The translations under genes and the position numbers were made by a program. A DNA stretch of 64,000 nucleotides from Anoplopoma fimbria (Eukaryota; Chordata; Actinopteri; Perciformes; Anoplopomatidae), in the NCBI RefSeq assembly GCF_027596085.1, contig NC_072470.1, forward strand, positions 5,749,287 through 5,813,286, in the 5' to 3' direction. Of this stretch, positions 12,395-25,384 are shown piece by piece (the first letter of the stretch is position 1; each line of letters begins with the position of its first letter). A model generated the notes under the pieces. That model saw only the letters and a list, made by a program, of their open reading frames with translations. It was not told the origin of the DNA and searched no databases.

Positions 12395-15300
12395 TTTACC
12401 AAGCAGACTATAATAGTGTGTATTGTACCTGCTGATGCCTCAGTCCCCTGAGTGCGCACCACAGGCTGTTCCATCCATTAAGCACAAGGATCATTTCGAT
12501 CCGGTCAGTATGCGCATACACAGACACACACACATTAAAAAAAAAAAGGTATGAACACACACACACACAAATGTACACACGTAGCCTGAATCCCTACAGT
12601 GGTTGTTAGGGAAAAAAGGTTGTATCCTTGGTATCAATATTTGCACGTAGAGCAGAAAAGAAACAGAGTATTTATTTAACCTCAAGACATTTCTGCTTTT
12701 TCCTTTTAATTATCTCTTTCAAAGCCAGATTTGGTTTTGGCAGGGTTGCCAAGTGCACTTCAAAAAACATCTTTTTCAATTGGTTAAATGTGGTGAGAGG
12801 TTGGATAATTGGTTAAAGGTAGACGGTAGCCGTATTGTATCTTGCTGGGAAAAATCATGTTTGGGGTCGGGAAGCCAGTGAGGGATCTCATGGTTCTCAT
12901 AATAGAAGATATTCTGTTTTGGGATATTTTCTTTCAATGCCATTTCAGTCATTTCCCCAAAACTTTTGAGGTCTTTTCAAGGTATTTGAAGGCTACTAGA
13001 AACCCTGACATGCTCCATGAGATGAGTTGCCGTAACTCCTCTTCCATCTCAACAACACGAGCAAAAAAACTGCCTCCGTGGATGCAGAGCCGACCCTGAA
13101 CACAAGGCTAGAGAACTGAAAAGAGCAGCTTTTTTTGCACGCCACACTGTCATAATTCTTAAACGAATGTGAGAGTTTGTCTATTTTCTGATGAAATGGC
13201 CCCATAAAGAATGAAAAACGTCTTCTGAAAACAGTTTGCGTGAGCACAGTCGCCCTGCTGTAGGTAAATGAATCCCCCTCATCTGCAGGGAAAGGAACAC
13301 AGCATGTGTGCATTTCCAAAAACAAAGAAGTGAAAATCCCAGCCCTAAATATCCCAGACAGAACACAATACTACAGTAGATGTGTCATCTAACATTCATG
13401 GGAATCTGAGCTGTATTGATCTGTGGGAACAACGCTGGAATACAGATGGCGGCATAAATCAATAGCATGAAGCACTGAGTCCTCCGGGAGATGAACTAAA
13501 TTAAAGTTTATCTCAGAGTAGTGGCATTTGATTTGCATGCCAGCCTTCCATTGCAACAGCGCCTTGTTTTGAAGGCGCCTTTCATTACATCCTCCAGTAA
13601 TGTGAAAATGACAGCCGTCGATATGATTTCAATATGTTTTCATAGGGGACGCCCTAATTAAAGTGACGCTGAAATGTTGATCGTAGCACATCTGTATTCA
13701 ACCACAAGCCACAGGCACAAATAACCATTCATGCTAATGATGCCATTACTTAAGTAAATGAATCTATAATTAGCAAATGCTTCTCTGTCAACATGCTTGT
13801 CTCCACATAACATATGGACGGTATTAATGTCTGCATCTTCAAACAAAGGCGTTATGAGGAAATCATTTTTTTCTTTATTGCTACGCAAGTCGGTGGTTGA
13901 AAAGCAAATTCCTCTAAACTACTGGAAGTACATGAGGTGAGTTTCTAGCATGATGACGCAAAGTACTGTAAATCTACAAGGGGTTGTGTAAAAGTAGAAA
14001 GTTCTCTCCCCTTAGCTCTGACTTTTGTGTCTTTTCATCCCACGGGCCAAACTTCACTTTTCGTCTTTGGTCAAGTGGACTGAAACAGCCTCCCTCGCCG
14101 TATCTCCGTCTCCACCTGAACGATTTACGATTCCCCTCGCCTCCGTTCTATTTAGTGGTCTGATCTTCTTGTCATAAAGCATGTGTGAAGCCAGCGGTGG
14201 GACGGGCGGGGGTGGCAGGGAGATGCCAATTTATGAGGGTGGGCAGTGTAGACAGAACCAGTTTTACAACTCGGGAGATTTATACCAAGCCTGTTCAGTA
14301 ACCGCTTTTTCTTTTTCTTTTGGAAGGGATGGTGGAGGCGGCTGTGTGGGCGACGGCTGCTACGACCTTCACCTGTGACGCTCCCCTCTCTCCCCCCACC
14401 TCTTCTTAAAGGTAATTTGTGTTTGTATCCGAGCCTCGGGGGGGCTCGGCTTGTATCATTTAGGCAAACAGCTCTCGGTGCCATTTAAAGGGTTCAGTGG
14501 AACACGCAGGCAGTAAAAGGGGAAGGTCAAGTTAATTTGAATTCAAACAGAGGACAGATTAACTTTTGAAGCCCTGCGAGGGGATGTCAAAAGGCTAAGA
14601 GTCTTTTTTAATTTTATGTTTCACTGATCCGACGTGCTGACATGACCTGTTGAAGGAAGGATGGTGAAACGTACGGGACTTCGGCGCCGGAGGGGGTGGG
14701 GGGTGGGGGGGTGGAGTGGAGTCAAGGAAAGAATTGTGACTCAAATTAGTCTTTGTTGAATAATGGACTAAAGGGGTATTCGAGCATACAAAACATTCAG
14801 TGTTTTCACACTTCAACAGCCTCACCAAGGCTTTTTTTGCCTGAAAATAAATGACAGAAATTCAACTAAATCCAGCAGCTGTGATATGGCCATGATGCTT
14901 TTGTAAACTATTCTAGGGGACGTACAACCTGATGAATCATTAACTTGTAACTAATATGAGGTCAGTGGCAGGGTTTAACTATGCTATTTAGCTCCATCAA
15001 CTTCCCGTAGTGTTATTTATACACTTTTAAAACCTTTAGAATTATCATAGAATACAATAAATGCCTATTTGCCACTTAAAAACAGAAATAATATTTCAAT
15101 AATAATATATTTTCTCACTTTATCCTTCTATATAAAACCTTAGAAAACCAATCTTTTTGCTTTACATTTTTCATAACAGATGTGCATTGATGAGAGGGTA
15201 CATAGATTCTTTTTTTCTGACTCGTTTTTTCCCCAAAGCTCTTGTTTGTTTGGGGATCGGGCTCAGCGGGCGTGTAATGAAAAGCTGGCTCCACCACAAA

Positions 15301-16484
15301 GACTACACCTGTAGGCCTATACCTTTTTCTGACTCTGTTCTGCACGACGCCCGAGAACATTTGGACTCATCTGCTGTTTCCGAATACAGCAGCCGGCGTA
15401 TTTTCTATTCCACCTCCGGTTAAAAATACTTTTGTATCGCACTTGGTAACAGCAGCGAGTGAGACAGAGGTCACAGAAGGGGAAATCAATCCACTTCCAC
15501 CAAAACATAGAAAGTGGCTTACCGTTTCACCCCCAGCAGGATACACGAATCCATTCCCACCGTTTCTGTTGTGCACTCGCCCTCACTTTCTTTCTCTTTC
15601 GCCAGCACTTTTTTCTCTTCCTCTCCCTCCTTCTCTCTGTCCCTCTCTCTCGCTTTCTTTCTCTCTCTATGAACTCCCTGCCCTTCCTCCTCACATCTAA
15701 GAAAAATCTGCACCTGGGAGTGTTTTTCGAAAAGCACCTCACTCCTGTGAAGTTCAAAAGAGAAAAGTGTACCATCTCCTACGCTTGTTTCCGCCTCTTT
15801 GCCTGGGTATCTGGGGGGAAGCGGGGGCACAGGTACGGAGGCAGAGAGGGCAGCGGTAGATGTGTTAGAAACCTACTCTCTCATCATCCCTCCCTCGAAG
15901 ACATAAATCACCATAAATGCATTGGGGGGGACAACAAAGCAGCGCATTCCTGGGTAAAAAAAAAGTTATAATAGCAATAATGGGCAGCTATGGGCTATTG
16001 CTTTCTGCTGGGGGTAAAACATCCCCACTGATAAAAACAGTTATTACACAAAGCAGTGATGCAGAGCTGCAAAATTATTAAAAGAAGTACAATCACGAGA
16101 TACAGATGCACTTATAGAAGGTCAGACCGCTTGTATTGTTAATTCACTAAATCCCCTCCTTGAAACTGTTAAATGAAACATAAACATGATAAATAAGTTT
16201 CTGTAAAAAGTATTGCTGCATGCAAATTGCTACTGACTTAGTAGTCATACCAACTTTGTTGCCAGTTTATTTGGTACAGCTGCAACTACTGCAATCTAAT
16301 GAAACACTATATCATGTTCAATAGGATTTATTTATCATTCTGAATTGTTACTGACAAAGCCAATATCTGCCCAAACCAACGTATCCTCATTTTTCACGCG
16401 TTTTCCTACAAATGTCCTGCAATACATGTCAATTTCTGTTCCATACATGCATATAGACATTTCAAAATAAACTTCAGTTTTCAC
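12395..16484. other. Non-coding sequence, mostly unique
   Basis: No gene recognised. A G-rich strip lies at about 14690-14712 and a pyrimidine-rich strip at about 15580-15670. The latter makes a 170-residue frame on the plus strand and its purine-rich mirror on the minus strand, and neither is believable as protein. The best regulatory candidate of the region, at 13440-13880, is listed separately. Confidence 0.6.
13440..13880. promoter_or_regulatory. Strong enhancer-like candidate
   Basis: About 440 bp free of simple repeats and dense in developmental transcription-factor motifs. These are an octamer-like ATTTGCAT at 13531-13538, TAATTA at 13655-13660 inside CCTAATTAAAG, ATGCTAAT at 13731-13738, and TAATTA at 13767-13772. 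AAATCAATAG and ACAAAG motifs are also present. Motif clustering of POU and homeodomain type is common in vertebrate conserved enhancers near developmental regulators. Conservation and activity are inferred, not seen. It is the best regulatory candidate in the window. Confidence 0.4.
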
Positions 16485-16635
16485 AGGAGACAACTTAGTT
16501 AGGTTTAGGTATCAAAGCTATGTCGTCAGGTTCAAGAAAAGGTCGTGAAATTCTAAGTTAGGTTGAGGCAACATAACTACGTGGTTAAGTTTGGGTTAGG
16601 TCGTGGTATGGAAGTTACGTGACAAATAAATCAAC
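16485..16635 (+). repeat. Eroded teleost dispersed repeat (TTAGGTTTAGG type)
   Basis: Contains AGTTAGGTTTAGGTATCAAA, then GTTAGGTTGAGGCAACA, GGTTAAGTTTGGGTTAGGTC and GAAGTTACGTGAC in order. I recognise this series as a recurring teleost intergenic repeat with internal reiteration of the TTAGGTTTAGG phrase. The family name is not known to me. It could pass for an interstitial telomere-like tract, but the unit is not TTAGGG. Confidence 0.55.
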
Positions 16636-16828
16636 GTTGTCTTCACAAAGTTCACACAGGGAAACGGACAGCAGTCTCCTGGGTAAAAGACAATTTTTCA
16701 GACTTGTCTTCATTGGCAAAAATATCTTCCTCTCCCAGCTGTGATTAAGATCACAAAGCAAAATAAATCTGGAAGTAAGTATCCACTCGAGAGGTGTTAC
16801 AAAGTGTTTAATTCGGCAGAAATCACCT

Positions 16829-16854
16829 ACACACACACACACACACACACACAC
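16829..16854. repeat. (AC)n microsatellite
   Basis: Thirteen pure AC units. Confidence 0.95.
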
Positions 16855-18474
16855 GAACACAAAGAAATACACACATCCAAGCACTCAGTCAAACACACAG
16901 GTAATTATATTAGAAGTCACCCAACTAGTGGAGCATCATCCGGCCCAGACTATCCACTCACACACACTGCCATGTGCAGCGGGGTGAGCTGAGGACGCAC
17001 TGCAACCGATACAGAAAACACACCCGAGACAGATACATGCTCGCGTTCACTCCATGACCTTTGGAGTGGAAAAAGAGAGACAGTGAGAAGAGCGTTGTTT
17101 TTGCTCCAACTGTCTATTTGAATTTGACGAGATCTTTGGCGGAGTTCGTGGTGTTTCCTCTTGTGTTCTCCAGAGGATTTATCGGATGGAAGTTATATTT
17201 TCCTTCCAAAAAGAACATGCGGAAAAAGCCTCACTCCCTGCAAGACTCAGAAAGCCCTGCCGGATATCGAAGACCAGATTTGGGACATGCAGAGTGACAT
17301 GCAGTTTGATGCAGATTGAAAGGCGTTTCAAATTAGCGTGTGATTGACTTAGGCAGCGGCTAATTACACAATAAACAGTATGACTGCCTTCTAGCTGCAT
17401 TCTGCAGGCGGAGACGGGATTATGGAGTGCATTTCAATGGCGGGATTTATCTGAGATCATCAAGCTGTTGGAGAGGAAGCTAAAAAGAATGTGGAGCAAA
17501 AGGAAGAAAAAGCCACAGATATAGCACATAAAACATACACTCTCCCATTCTCCCTGCATTCATGTTGGTCTTAAAAATCCCTCAGCAAGAACGGAGAGGA
17601 ATAGAGAGAGCGAGTAAAAAGAGTGGAGAGAGATAAGCTAAAAGGTTAAAAGGTGCAGAAGGAAATAAAAAACCCACTTCCTTGCTCTCTGGCAGCGAGA
17701 CCCCTCAGTCTCTTTATGTTTCCTTCTGTCTCTCTTCATACATACAACTCACAGACAAAAAGTCGTTCAACCCCTTGGAGCATTTAGCCTGACAAAAGAA
17801 AAAGAGGATAAAAAAACACTTATTTTTGATGGCTGCTTCAAAGACCATTACTGGCGCCTTTGAAAAGTTACCAGAGGGTGGAAGCTCCTTCAAGTGTTGG
17901 AGAGTACAGAGGACGGGTTGCAAAGGGGTGAGGGAGCCACCCTCTTTCTTCTTCTTCTTCCTCTTCTTCTTCTCCTCCTTTTTGATAATCAGGGGTTTGG
18001 GTCAAATAGTTAAAAAGAAAGAAAAGCTTTCTTTTCCTAATCAATTTCCTTTGACCATGATGAAAAACATGAGGTCAAGGAGAGATGAGAGGGAGGGATT
18101 CTTGAGGACTTAGGAAAAGGTGTTGCACAAAGGCTACGTAATTATGCAACAGCGGATGTTATTGATGTGGATCTTCCGTGGTGCTGCCGGAGAGAGAATT
18201 GTGGGACGGCATCATTTCCTTTCCTTCATAAAGGATGGTCCACTGTATTGTCCTCAAAGGAAGGAAATACGAGAGGAAGCACAGAAGCACTTAGCATTTA
18301 GACGATTCAACTAGCAGGGTGGGATGGGAACATCCAATCAGCATTAATGTGACTGTTTTTCACTGTTCAGGTAAGGTCCCTTTGCTCCAATTAATGGAAT
18401 GCTACATTTGAAGGCCATTTCCTGTTTCAGCATCAAAAGGCTACCTTGCACAAAACCAGTGGTTTTCTGGAACG
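16855..18474. other. Non-coding sequence
   Basis: No gene recognised. A CTT-rich tract lies at about 17945-17977. A stretch at about 17290-17410 with GGCTAATTACACAATAAAC could be regulatory, but it is short. Confidence 0.6.
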
Positions 18475-18560
18475 CCGATCGCCCGACATCAGAGACCAAC
18501 GTCCCGAATGCTCTTCTGGCTGATGTGTACCAAAACTTTGCAAAAGTCCCATAATTCCAC
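18475..18560 (+). repeat. Fragment of a dispersed fish repeat
   Basis: The phrases GCCCGACATCAGAGACCAAC and GAATGCTCTTCTGGCTGA match, with small changes, a phrase I know from repeats scattered through fish genomes (pCCCGACATCA...AATGCTCTTGTGGCTGAATG type). Only this short part is recognisable. The class is uncertain, possibly a non-autonomous DNA transposon. Confidence 0.45.
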
Positions 18561-19754
18561 CAGCAAAAAAAATTGTGCCAAACTTTTTTTTAATGAAAAT
18601 GATTAACATCTGAATTTGGAAAAGAACTCCTTGAATCTGACTTTAGCTAATTGAGGAAATGTGCCAAAGTGCTGGCAAAGCTAGCTTCCAACCCAGGTGG
18701 TATCTCCCTCTCGTTAGCAGGAAACATAATTATTATCCTAGTTGATTAAAATCAAAAAATCTATACTTTATAATGCCAAGATCAGGTGATTCGCCTGGTT
18801 TTTACGTGACTTGGGAGAGTAAGGCAAGTTGAATCTGACGTTGTTGTGATGTGTGTGTTGCTCATGCGGTACACAGCCATTTTTTGTGCCGTCTGTTTGG
18901 CAGATCTTGAAAGTCCCTCAAGGCCTGCGAGTCATGTCCAAACAATAAAATTTCGCCGGGGGCCCTGACCGCTACACATTGTTCTCTGTCTGTTAAGTGG
19001 CCCACCGGGCAGACTCGCAGGCCGCCATGCCCACAGCTGAAGCCTGGCATGGCTGCTCCGCTTTGGGACGAGGGCCTCGCTTGGCAAAGCCACAATGTAG
19101 GGTTGACTGGACCCACCTGTCAACACAGTCGGGGATTAGCGGACATATCAATCCGCGGCTGCACAGATCCCCTTACCTGTTTTGTGGATCTTTCATTTTC
19201 AAACCTTTACCTTCCAACCGTCTGCTCTCTGTTGTGCCATCCTTTCCTCTCTGACTGCCAACTTTCTGGTTCTGTGATCAGTCCAGCTTTGTTTGACAAT
19301 TGCTTTCCCAGAATGGGATATGCACAAAAGTGACTGGGGGCCTTTTTATTTCACTGGTGCAGGCATTTTCACTGCTCAAATGAGGAAATACAAGTCTGTT
19401 TTCCCATCAACCTTCTTCCCTGCCCTCAAAAACAACCAATATGACACCTTTCTGGGTATTAATTTACAACAGATTACACAAGTATATACTTCATCTGGTT
19501 TGTTATCCATCCAAAGTGGAGAAAAAAACACTAGTGCCACTACAAATTTTTACGTTTCAGTGCAAACAGCTAGGTCTCTGCAACCACAATCAGCCAAATG
19601 CTCACTCATTCTCGTCCTTGAGCTCCGGCACAATCGACATAGTTAGCACAATGTGCTCAGGGTCCCGACGATCAGCCTTGAACGAAGTCGTGAGCAGGCG
19701 AAGAGGGTGTTGGTGAAAGAGCACCGAGGAGAGCAGCGAGAGCCGAGGCGTGAT
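18561..19754. other. Non-coding sequence
   Basis: No gene recognised. The 117-residue plus-strand frame at 19293-19646 has no low-complexity bias but also no domain, splice context or family that I recognise, so it is treated as chance. Confidence 0.55.
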
Positions 19755-19942
19755 GGGGAGGAGGGGGGAGGAGGAGGAGGAGGAGGAGGAGGGGGAGGGT
19801 GAGGAGGGGGAACCAGCGGGACGAAGGGAGTTAGTGTGTTTTGCAGAGTGTGTAAAGACCACCCTTCCTTCCTTTCCCCTTCTCCACGGTGTAGTCCCCG
19901 ACCTTGAAAGGACAAGGGGGTTTATGGGGGGGGGGGGGGGGG
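19755..19942. repeat. (GGA)n tract and 17-base G run
   Basis: A purine-only GGA-rich tract at about 19755-19811 (eight or more near-perfect GGA units) is followed by unique sequence and then 17 consecutive G at 19926-19942. Homopurine tracts of this kind can form triplex or quadruplex structures. They also generate the Glu-rich and Pro-rich frames seen here. Confidence 0.85.
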
Positions 19943-19977
19943 AGTAACAGTATATCTTCAGAGCATGTCATAATCCC

Positions 19978-19981
<4 letters not shown>

Positions 19982-20046
<65 letters not shown>
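19982..20046. repeat. (AC)n microsatellite
   Basis: About 65 bp of uninterrupted AC, 40 bp after the long G run. Confidence 0.97.
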
Positions 20047-20049
<3 letters not shown>

Positions 20050-20494
20050 ATCTTTTATAGCACAAAGACTAATAACGGCATGAAAGGCACGGCACTCTGC
20101 AGCATTTGTAGATAGCGATGTGTGTTTATGTGATAGTCCAGCTCCATTTTTAATTGAATGAGGTCTAACCGTAGTTCTGTCTTGACAAGCGGTTTGAGTT
20201 TATTTTTGGAGGCTGAAGCCATTGAGTTTCATCCATCAATAATGCATCAATAGTTTTACTAGACACACTGCACGGGCTTTGTGGATCATAAATGTCCAAC
20301 GGAGCCATAGTAGAGATTTCCAAATAATGCATGAATGTGCATCCAATGTCCTCATTCCTACACAACAGATTGCAAAAAAAATGAGACAAATCTGCAAAGA
20401 ACTGGATTCTTTTTTTCAATGCCAATGATATCAAACAATAAGGGGAAAGTTATTTAAATGTACGACCTCTGTGTAACACACTAGAGAGAGGTCA

Positions 20495-20534
20495 ACACAC
20501 ACACACACACACATACACGCAGCCGAAGCCAAAG

Positions 20535-20617
<83 letters not shown>
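20495..20617. repeat. Inverted (AC)n / (GT)n pair
   Basis: An AC run at 20495-20512 is followed after 24 bases by a GT run at 20537-20617. The two are reverse complements, so a single strand can fold into a hairpin with a stem of up to about 18 bp. Confidence 0.93.
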
Positions 20618-20618
<1 letters not shown>

Positions 20619-21363
20619 CACAGATGTATAATTTGGCAAAGAGGAGAGAGAGCCGGCAGGCGGATTAATAAAGCCACTGCGCTCCTTCATCTCTCTGGAC
20701 ACTTCACCCACTTTCCACGCATTGTTTACACAAAACCTGTCAGGAAGTTGAGAGAGGGGAGGTGTTGGGAGGGTGTGCGTGTAGCAGTGCATGTTGGGAG
20801 GAAAAATCAAACAAGCTTTTAGGAGCTTGTAAGCCTGTCACTGCGAGTGCTTTACATGCGCAATAGCCGTTTGGGGTTCTCAGAGTGGTGTAGTTTCCTC
20901 TCAAATGCAGATCGAGTCTTACGAAATGAAGACAACTTGAGGTGCTTTCAAAAAATGTAACATCTACAAAAGTTAAATGTCAACTGACGAAAAACTACTG
21001 GAGAAAAAAACCCACTTGCAAGGTCAAGAGCCTTTAAATCACAGTTCGGTTTATGGCGGTTTTGTCCTTACCTCGGGTATAATGAGAACCCCATTTTGGG
21101 TTTTGAGAGGCTCTTCGCTTTATTAGATGTCTTGTTATGATTTTTTTTTTATTTGAATTCCTATGAAACTACTCTCAGCGCATGAAACAAGTTCATAACT
21201 TGAGAACTGCATTTTTACAGCAGCTTCTGCTGCAGTCTCAGAGTTTATTCTTTTACATCTATTCACTGAGGTTTAATTAACTCAATGAGGGCTCCGTGTC
21301 CTCTGGAGGATATCACCCGCAGGCAGAAGGTTCAGAATGTCTCTTTAACTGCATAATACAATG
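20618..21363. other. Non-coding sequence, nothing recognised
   Basis: AT-rich unique sequence with a T run near 21142-21150 and no gene, motif cluster or repeat that I recognise. Confidence 0.65.
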
Positions 21364-21775
<412 letters not shown>

Positions 21776-22608
21776 TTATTCCCTGCAACTAAAAGAGCAC
21801 ACAACAAGCTCACACACACACACACACACATTTACCTTTAGCCTGAAGGTGTGTACATTAGCTTTTCATTATCATAAGTAATGGGAGTGGTTCCCCACCC
21901 TTAAAATGGCATTAGCCCCTGCTTACTCCCCCCCCCCGCCCTCTCTCTCTCCCCCCTCTTCGCCCTTCCGGATCCGAAAAGCCGGGCTCTGTGATTAGCT
22001 TTATGGAGCGGAGGCTGAAGGCAAAGAGAGAAAACGCTACAAATGATATTACTTTGAGCCTGAATAAGCATACGACACATGACATTATCATCACGGCGGA
22101 TGGAGACGCTGGGGAGCCTATCAAACGACGGCATCCACACTGCGAAACCCCCCCCCCCCACCCCCGTGTGATTGGATGAGGGGGGGGTCTGGCTGTCCCG
22201 AGCCCTGCTGGGGATTTTACTGATAGGGGGGACACGGGTGAGAGAGGCTCTCCTTAGTGTCACGTCAGCAGTTCAGTTCAGTGGTCGAGCACCTGCAGGT
22301 TTGTCACGGAAAAAACGTGCGAAATTAAATTACATGTCGACGGAGCGGCGACCGCGCAGGTAGTCCTGAGCAGAGGGATGACACGAGATCTGTGAGGAGC
22401 CGGGCGCAACTTTATGAGCAGAGGGGGCAATTAAACCTGGAAATGATGACCTTGAACTTGTCATTCCATGATAGAAATGTCTCGATTTTGGTCTCTCATC
22501 AAGCATGGATTATCATTCTGACAGTGAATTTGATGGAGCACAACCAAAGGAACCACTAAAACTCCAAACTTTTGATAGAGAGTTCATCTATGGTTATATT
22601 GAATTTCT
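21776..22608. other. Non-coding sequence with C and G runs
   Basis: No gene recognised. A short AC run lies at about 21813-21830, C-rich tracts at about 21929-21937 and 22148-22165, and a G run near 22181-22187. The sequence between them is moderately GC-rich but not a CpG island of useful length. Confidence 0.6.
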
Positions 22609-22727
22609 TGAGCCAGGCTAACTGTTTCACCTTGTATCCAGTGCTTGATGCTATGCTAAGGTAGCTTCATATTTAACAGACAGACATGAGAACATGTTCT
22701 TGTCTAACTCTAATCTCCCAAAGTGTC
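22609..22727 (+). repeat. Palindromic fish MITE-like element, 3' arm (copy 1)
   Basis: Contains in order GAGCCAGGCTAACTGTTTC, TATCCAGTGCTTGATGCTA, GTAGCTTCATATTTAACAG, ACAGACATGAG and TCTAACTCTAATCTCCCAAA. This is the series found in the right arm of a very abundant percomorph repeat, whose full form has long terminal inverted arms ending in TTAAAGGAATAGTTC. Short internal deletions separate the phrases. Two further copies lie at 60176-60385 and 62555-63250. Confidence 0.7.
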
Positions 22728-23079
22728 CTTTGAATCTAAACTTGTGAAACTTAGTTTATACAGAATATTTCTGTCTAAGAACACCTGAATGGCATGTTAC
22801 TGGTTTAAAAAAAGGATAATTAGATAATGCGTGTATTAAAATGTAGTAGTAGGATGAAGTGTGTGAGTATGTTCCTCATGCAAACATGCATTACACCAAA
22901 AAAAGACTCACAGCAGACATATATGTGTCATTCAGTGTGTGTATGTGCATATGTTGTATCTGCATTAGTGTGTTTACATTCATTTTCCTCCCCCGTGTTC
23001 ATGTGCGAATGTTTGTTTTTGCTTTTCATGAGCAATGTATGCACGTTCCATGCTGCATTGGTGTGTTTTATCCGTCCGA

Positions 23080-23080
<1 letters not shown>

Positions 23081-23119
<39 letters not shown>
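23081..23119. repeat. (TG)n microsatellite
   Basis: About 39 bp of TG with one C interruption near the end. Confidence 0.95.
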
Positions 23120-23120
<1 letters not shown>

Positions 23121-23258
23121 TAATCCCTTACATGGTGATACGGGCAGCATGTGTGTCCGCGCATGTAAACATCCTGGCGCGTAAACGCCCTAATCCGTTC
23201 CCCTTCCTTGGTAATTACACTGACTAACGAGCAAAGCAGGGGGACACAAACAGAGAAG

Positions 23259-23302
23259 GGGGAGAGAGAGAGAGAGAGACAGACAGGGGGGGGGGGGGGG
23301 GG
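23259..23302. repeat. (GA)n tract and 17-base G run
   Basis: A GA run at about 23261-23280 leads through ACAGACA into 17 consecutive G at 23286-23302, a second purine-rich, structure-prone tract like that at 19.8-19.9 kb. Confidence 0.9.
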
Positions 23303-23452
23303 ACAAGAGAGGTACGGAGGGAAGAAGTACGTGGAGACGAGGGACAGATGGAGAAAGAGGAGGATAGTTTTGATTTGAGCCTCCTCGTCTCTGAAGAGTA
23401 CAAATGTGTGGGTACGGATGCCTATACACTGTCTTTAGAGAGCATGTGTGAG

Positions 23453-23479
23453 GTGTGTGTGTGTGTGTGTGTGTGTGTG
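23453..23479. repeat. (GT)n microsatellite
   Basis: About 27 bp of pure GT. Confidence 0.95.
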
Positions 23480-24886
23480 CATGTCTGGGCCAGATGCCGG
23501 CATCTAACAGCCCATCTGTGAGGAGAGCCCTGCCAGACCACTAATCAGGCAATCCATCACCTCTCTACCTGCCACCGGCCATTACTGGTGGGCCACTCAC
23601 ACACATGTTCATGCTGGTGGAGTGTGAATTAGTAGGTAAGAGAGAGAAACACCCCTGAAAGCTGATGATAAACAAACATAATTAGCAAAAAAATTACCAT
23701 TTTTGGTCCTTGCGCATCAAGGTCACATGCACTCAAACATATGCTCATAAGAGTTATAGTGTAATTATGTACATTCACATCAGCAAATACTCACACATGC
23801 ACATCATATGCCCTAAGCACTTTGTTATAGACTTATTGGCTAAAATACTCCTCAGACACGCGTATTTGACGTCACACACACACAACTGAATTAAAGGAAT
23901 CCTCCGTCAAAAGTATACTTCCATGATGTACTTTGTTTTTTATAAAATTTCAGCGGCTCTGCAGGAAGCAAAGTTAAAAACTGTTTTTCAAACTTTTTAG
24001 AGAGATAAACTGACAGCGGGAGTCGAGAAGACGTTTTTTTCTTATGAACCTCTGCTGATTTTGGAGGTATAAAAAAAAAGAGTCAACTCCCCACAGGAAG
24101 CTGGATGGAATAGTTAGCTTGTTTAACATGCAGGGCTGCACCATGGATAGAAAGTTTGAGCTAGTTTCCTATTCATTCCTATGAGAGTTTCTCAGGGCCG
24201 CATCAATCCGAAATAGCTCAAAAACTAGTTAAAAAAATCACCCGGAACTTCCACACTACTTCCGCATCCATTGGCCGTACTAGCCTTTCCTTTAACCCCG
24301 CCTCCAAGCTTTGAAAATAACGTAAAACTTTGAGAATCTAATGGTTTAAAGAAAGGCTATTCATGAGCTTTTACTGGGAAGTTGATTTAGCCAGTATTTG
24401 TCACCCTGAAGCTGTAATTCCAAATATTTGGAGAGGTGTGAACATGTGCTCCACTGTGAGCCTCTGTGACTAACATTACCCAGAACACCCTTCTCTACAC
24501 AGATCCTGCATCTAGATAGACACTTTTGCCCAAAGGAATTTCCAGCACTTAAATCATCTTGATATCATTTTAACCTTGTTTTTTTTCGTCTTTCATTTCA
24601 TGAATGGTGCACACTGGTGAGATATTTCTGATTTGGGAAAAGAGTAATCTGCTGGTTTACCTGCCTCATTGGTATGGAAGCAGATAATGATTCAATTTGA
24701 ATGTTTTTTTTGATGAAGCGCTGTCTTTCTATCAGTTATCCTTTATTCCCTCTCAGTTCTTAATTCTGTCTCCTTATCGGTCCGTTTTTAGTTTTTCCCG
24801 TCCTTCGAACATGCTTTTTCTCGGAGACAAGACGACGCTTTTGAAAGCAAAGGGAGCTGGGGATGTGTAATGAGCTCCACAGCCAC

Positions 24887-24889
<3 letters not shown>

Positions 24890-24927
<38 letters not shown>

Positions 24928-24967
24928 AGTAAAAATCCACCTGTGTGTGTGTGTGTATGTGTGTGTG
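24890..24967. repeat. Inverted (CA)n / (TG)n pair
   Basis: A CA run at 24890-24922 is followed after about 20 bases by a TG run at 24942-24967 with one A interruption. The two are reverse complements with a short spacer, giving a potential hairpin with a stem of roughly 25 bp. Confidence 0.95.
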
Positions 24968-25089
24968 AGTATGTTAGCCTGCAGCGACGACTGCATGATG
25001 CGCCGTCTGATCGCTGCCGTGGAGACAGGAGGGATTTCATCTGGCTCTGAATGAAACACTTTTTAAACTAAAGGCAGTATTAGGCTGCC

Positions 25090-25213
<124 letters not shown>

Positions 25214-25384
25214 ACCAAGAGTAGAAACACACAGACAAGTAAGATAAGAAAAAGCTGAAATTAAGTGGAATCTCACGAGACACAAAAGCCTGTACAAACA
25301 CTATATGAACAGTGGTGTGTTCGTCGGCCCACACATTCTTCTTAAAAAAATAAAATCACCCAACAATTGACTGGTTGTAAAGTT

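Larger units (their letters stand above)
22728..24889. other. Non-coding sequence with simple repeats
   Basis: No gene recognised. Microsatellites here are listed separately. A possible eroded dispersed repeat spans about 23890-24480 (CCGGAACTTCCACACTACTT, CCTTTAACCCCGCCTCCAAG), but I cannot place it in a family. Confidence 0.5.

Noticed and set aside
15459..15971. 170-residue plus-strand frame
   Set aside because: The middle is a TCTCTC/CCCTC tract giving Phe-Leu-Ser-rich protein, and the reverse strand gives an equally open Arg-Glu-rich frame. This is composition-driven.
16490..16640. Possible interstitial telomere (TTAGGTTTAGG, GTTAGGTTGAGG)
   Set aside because: The unit is not TTAGGG and the copies are irregular. 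The phrases fit a known teleost dispersed repeat better.
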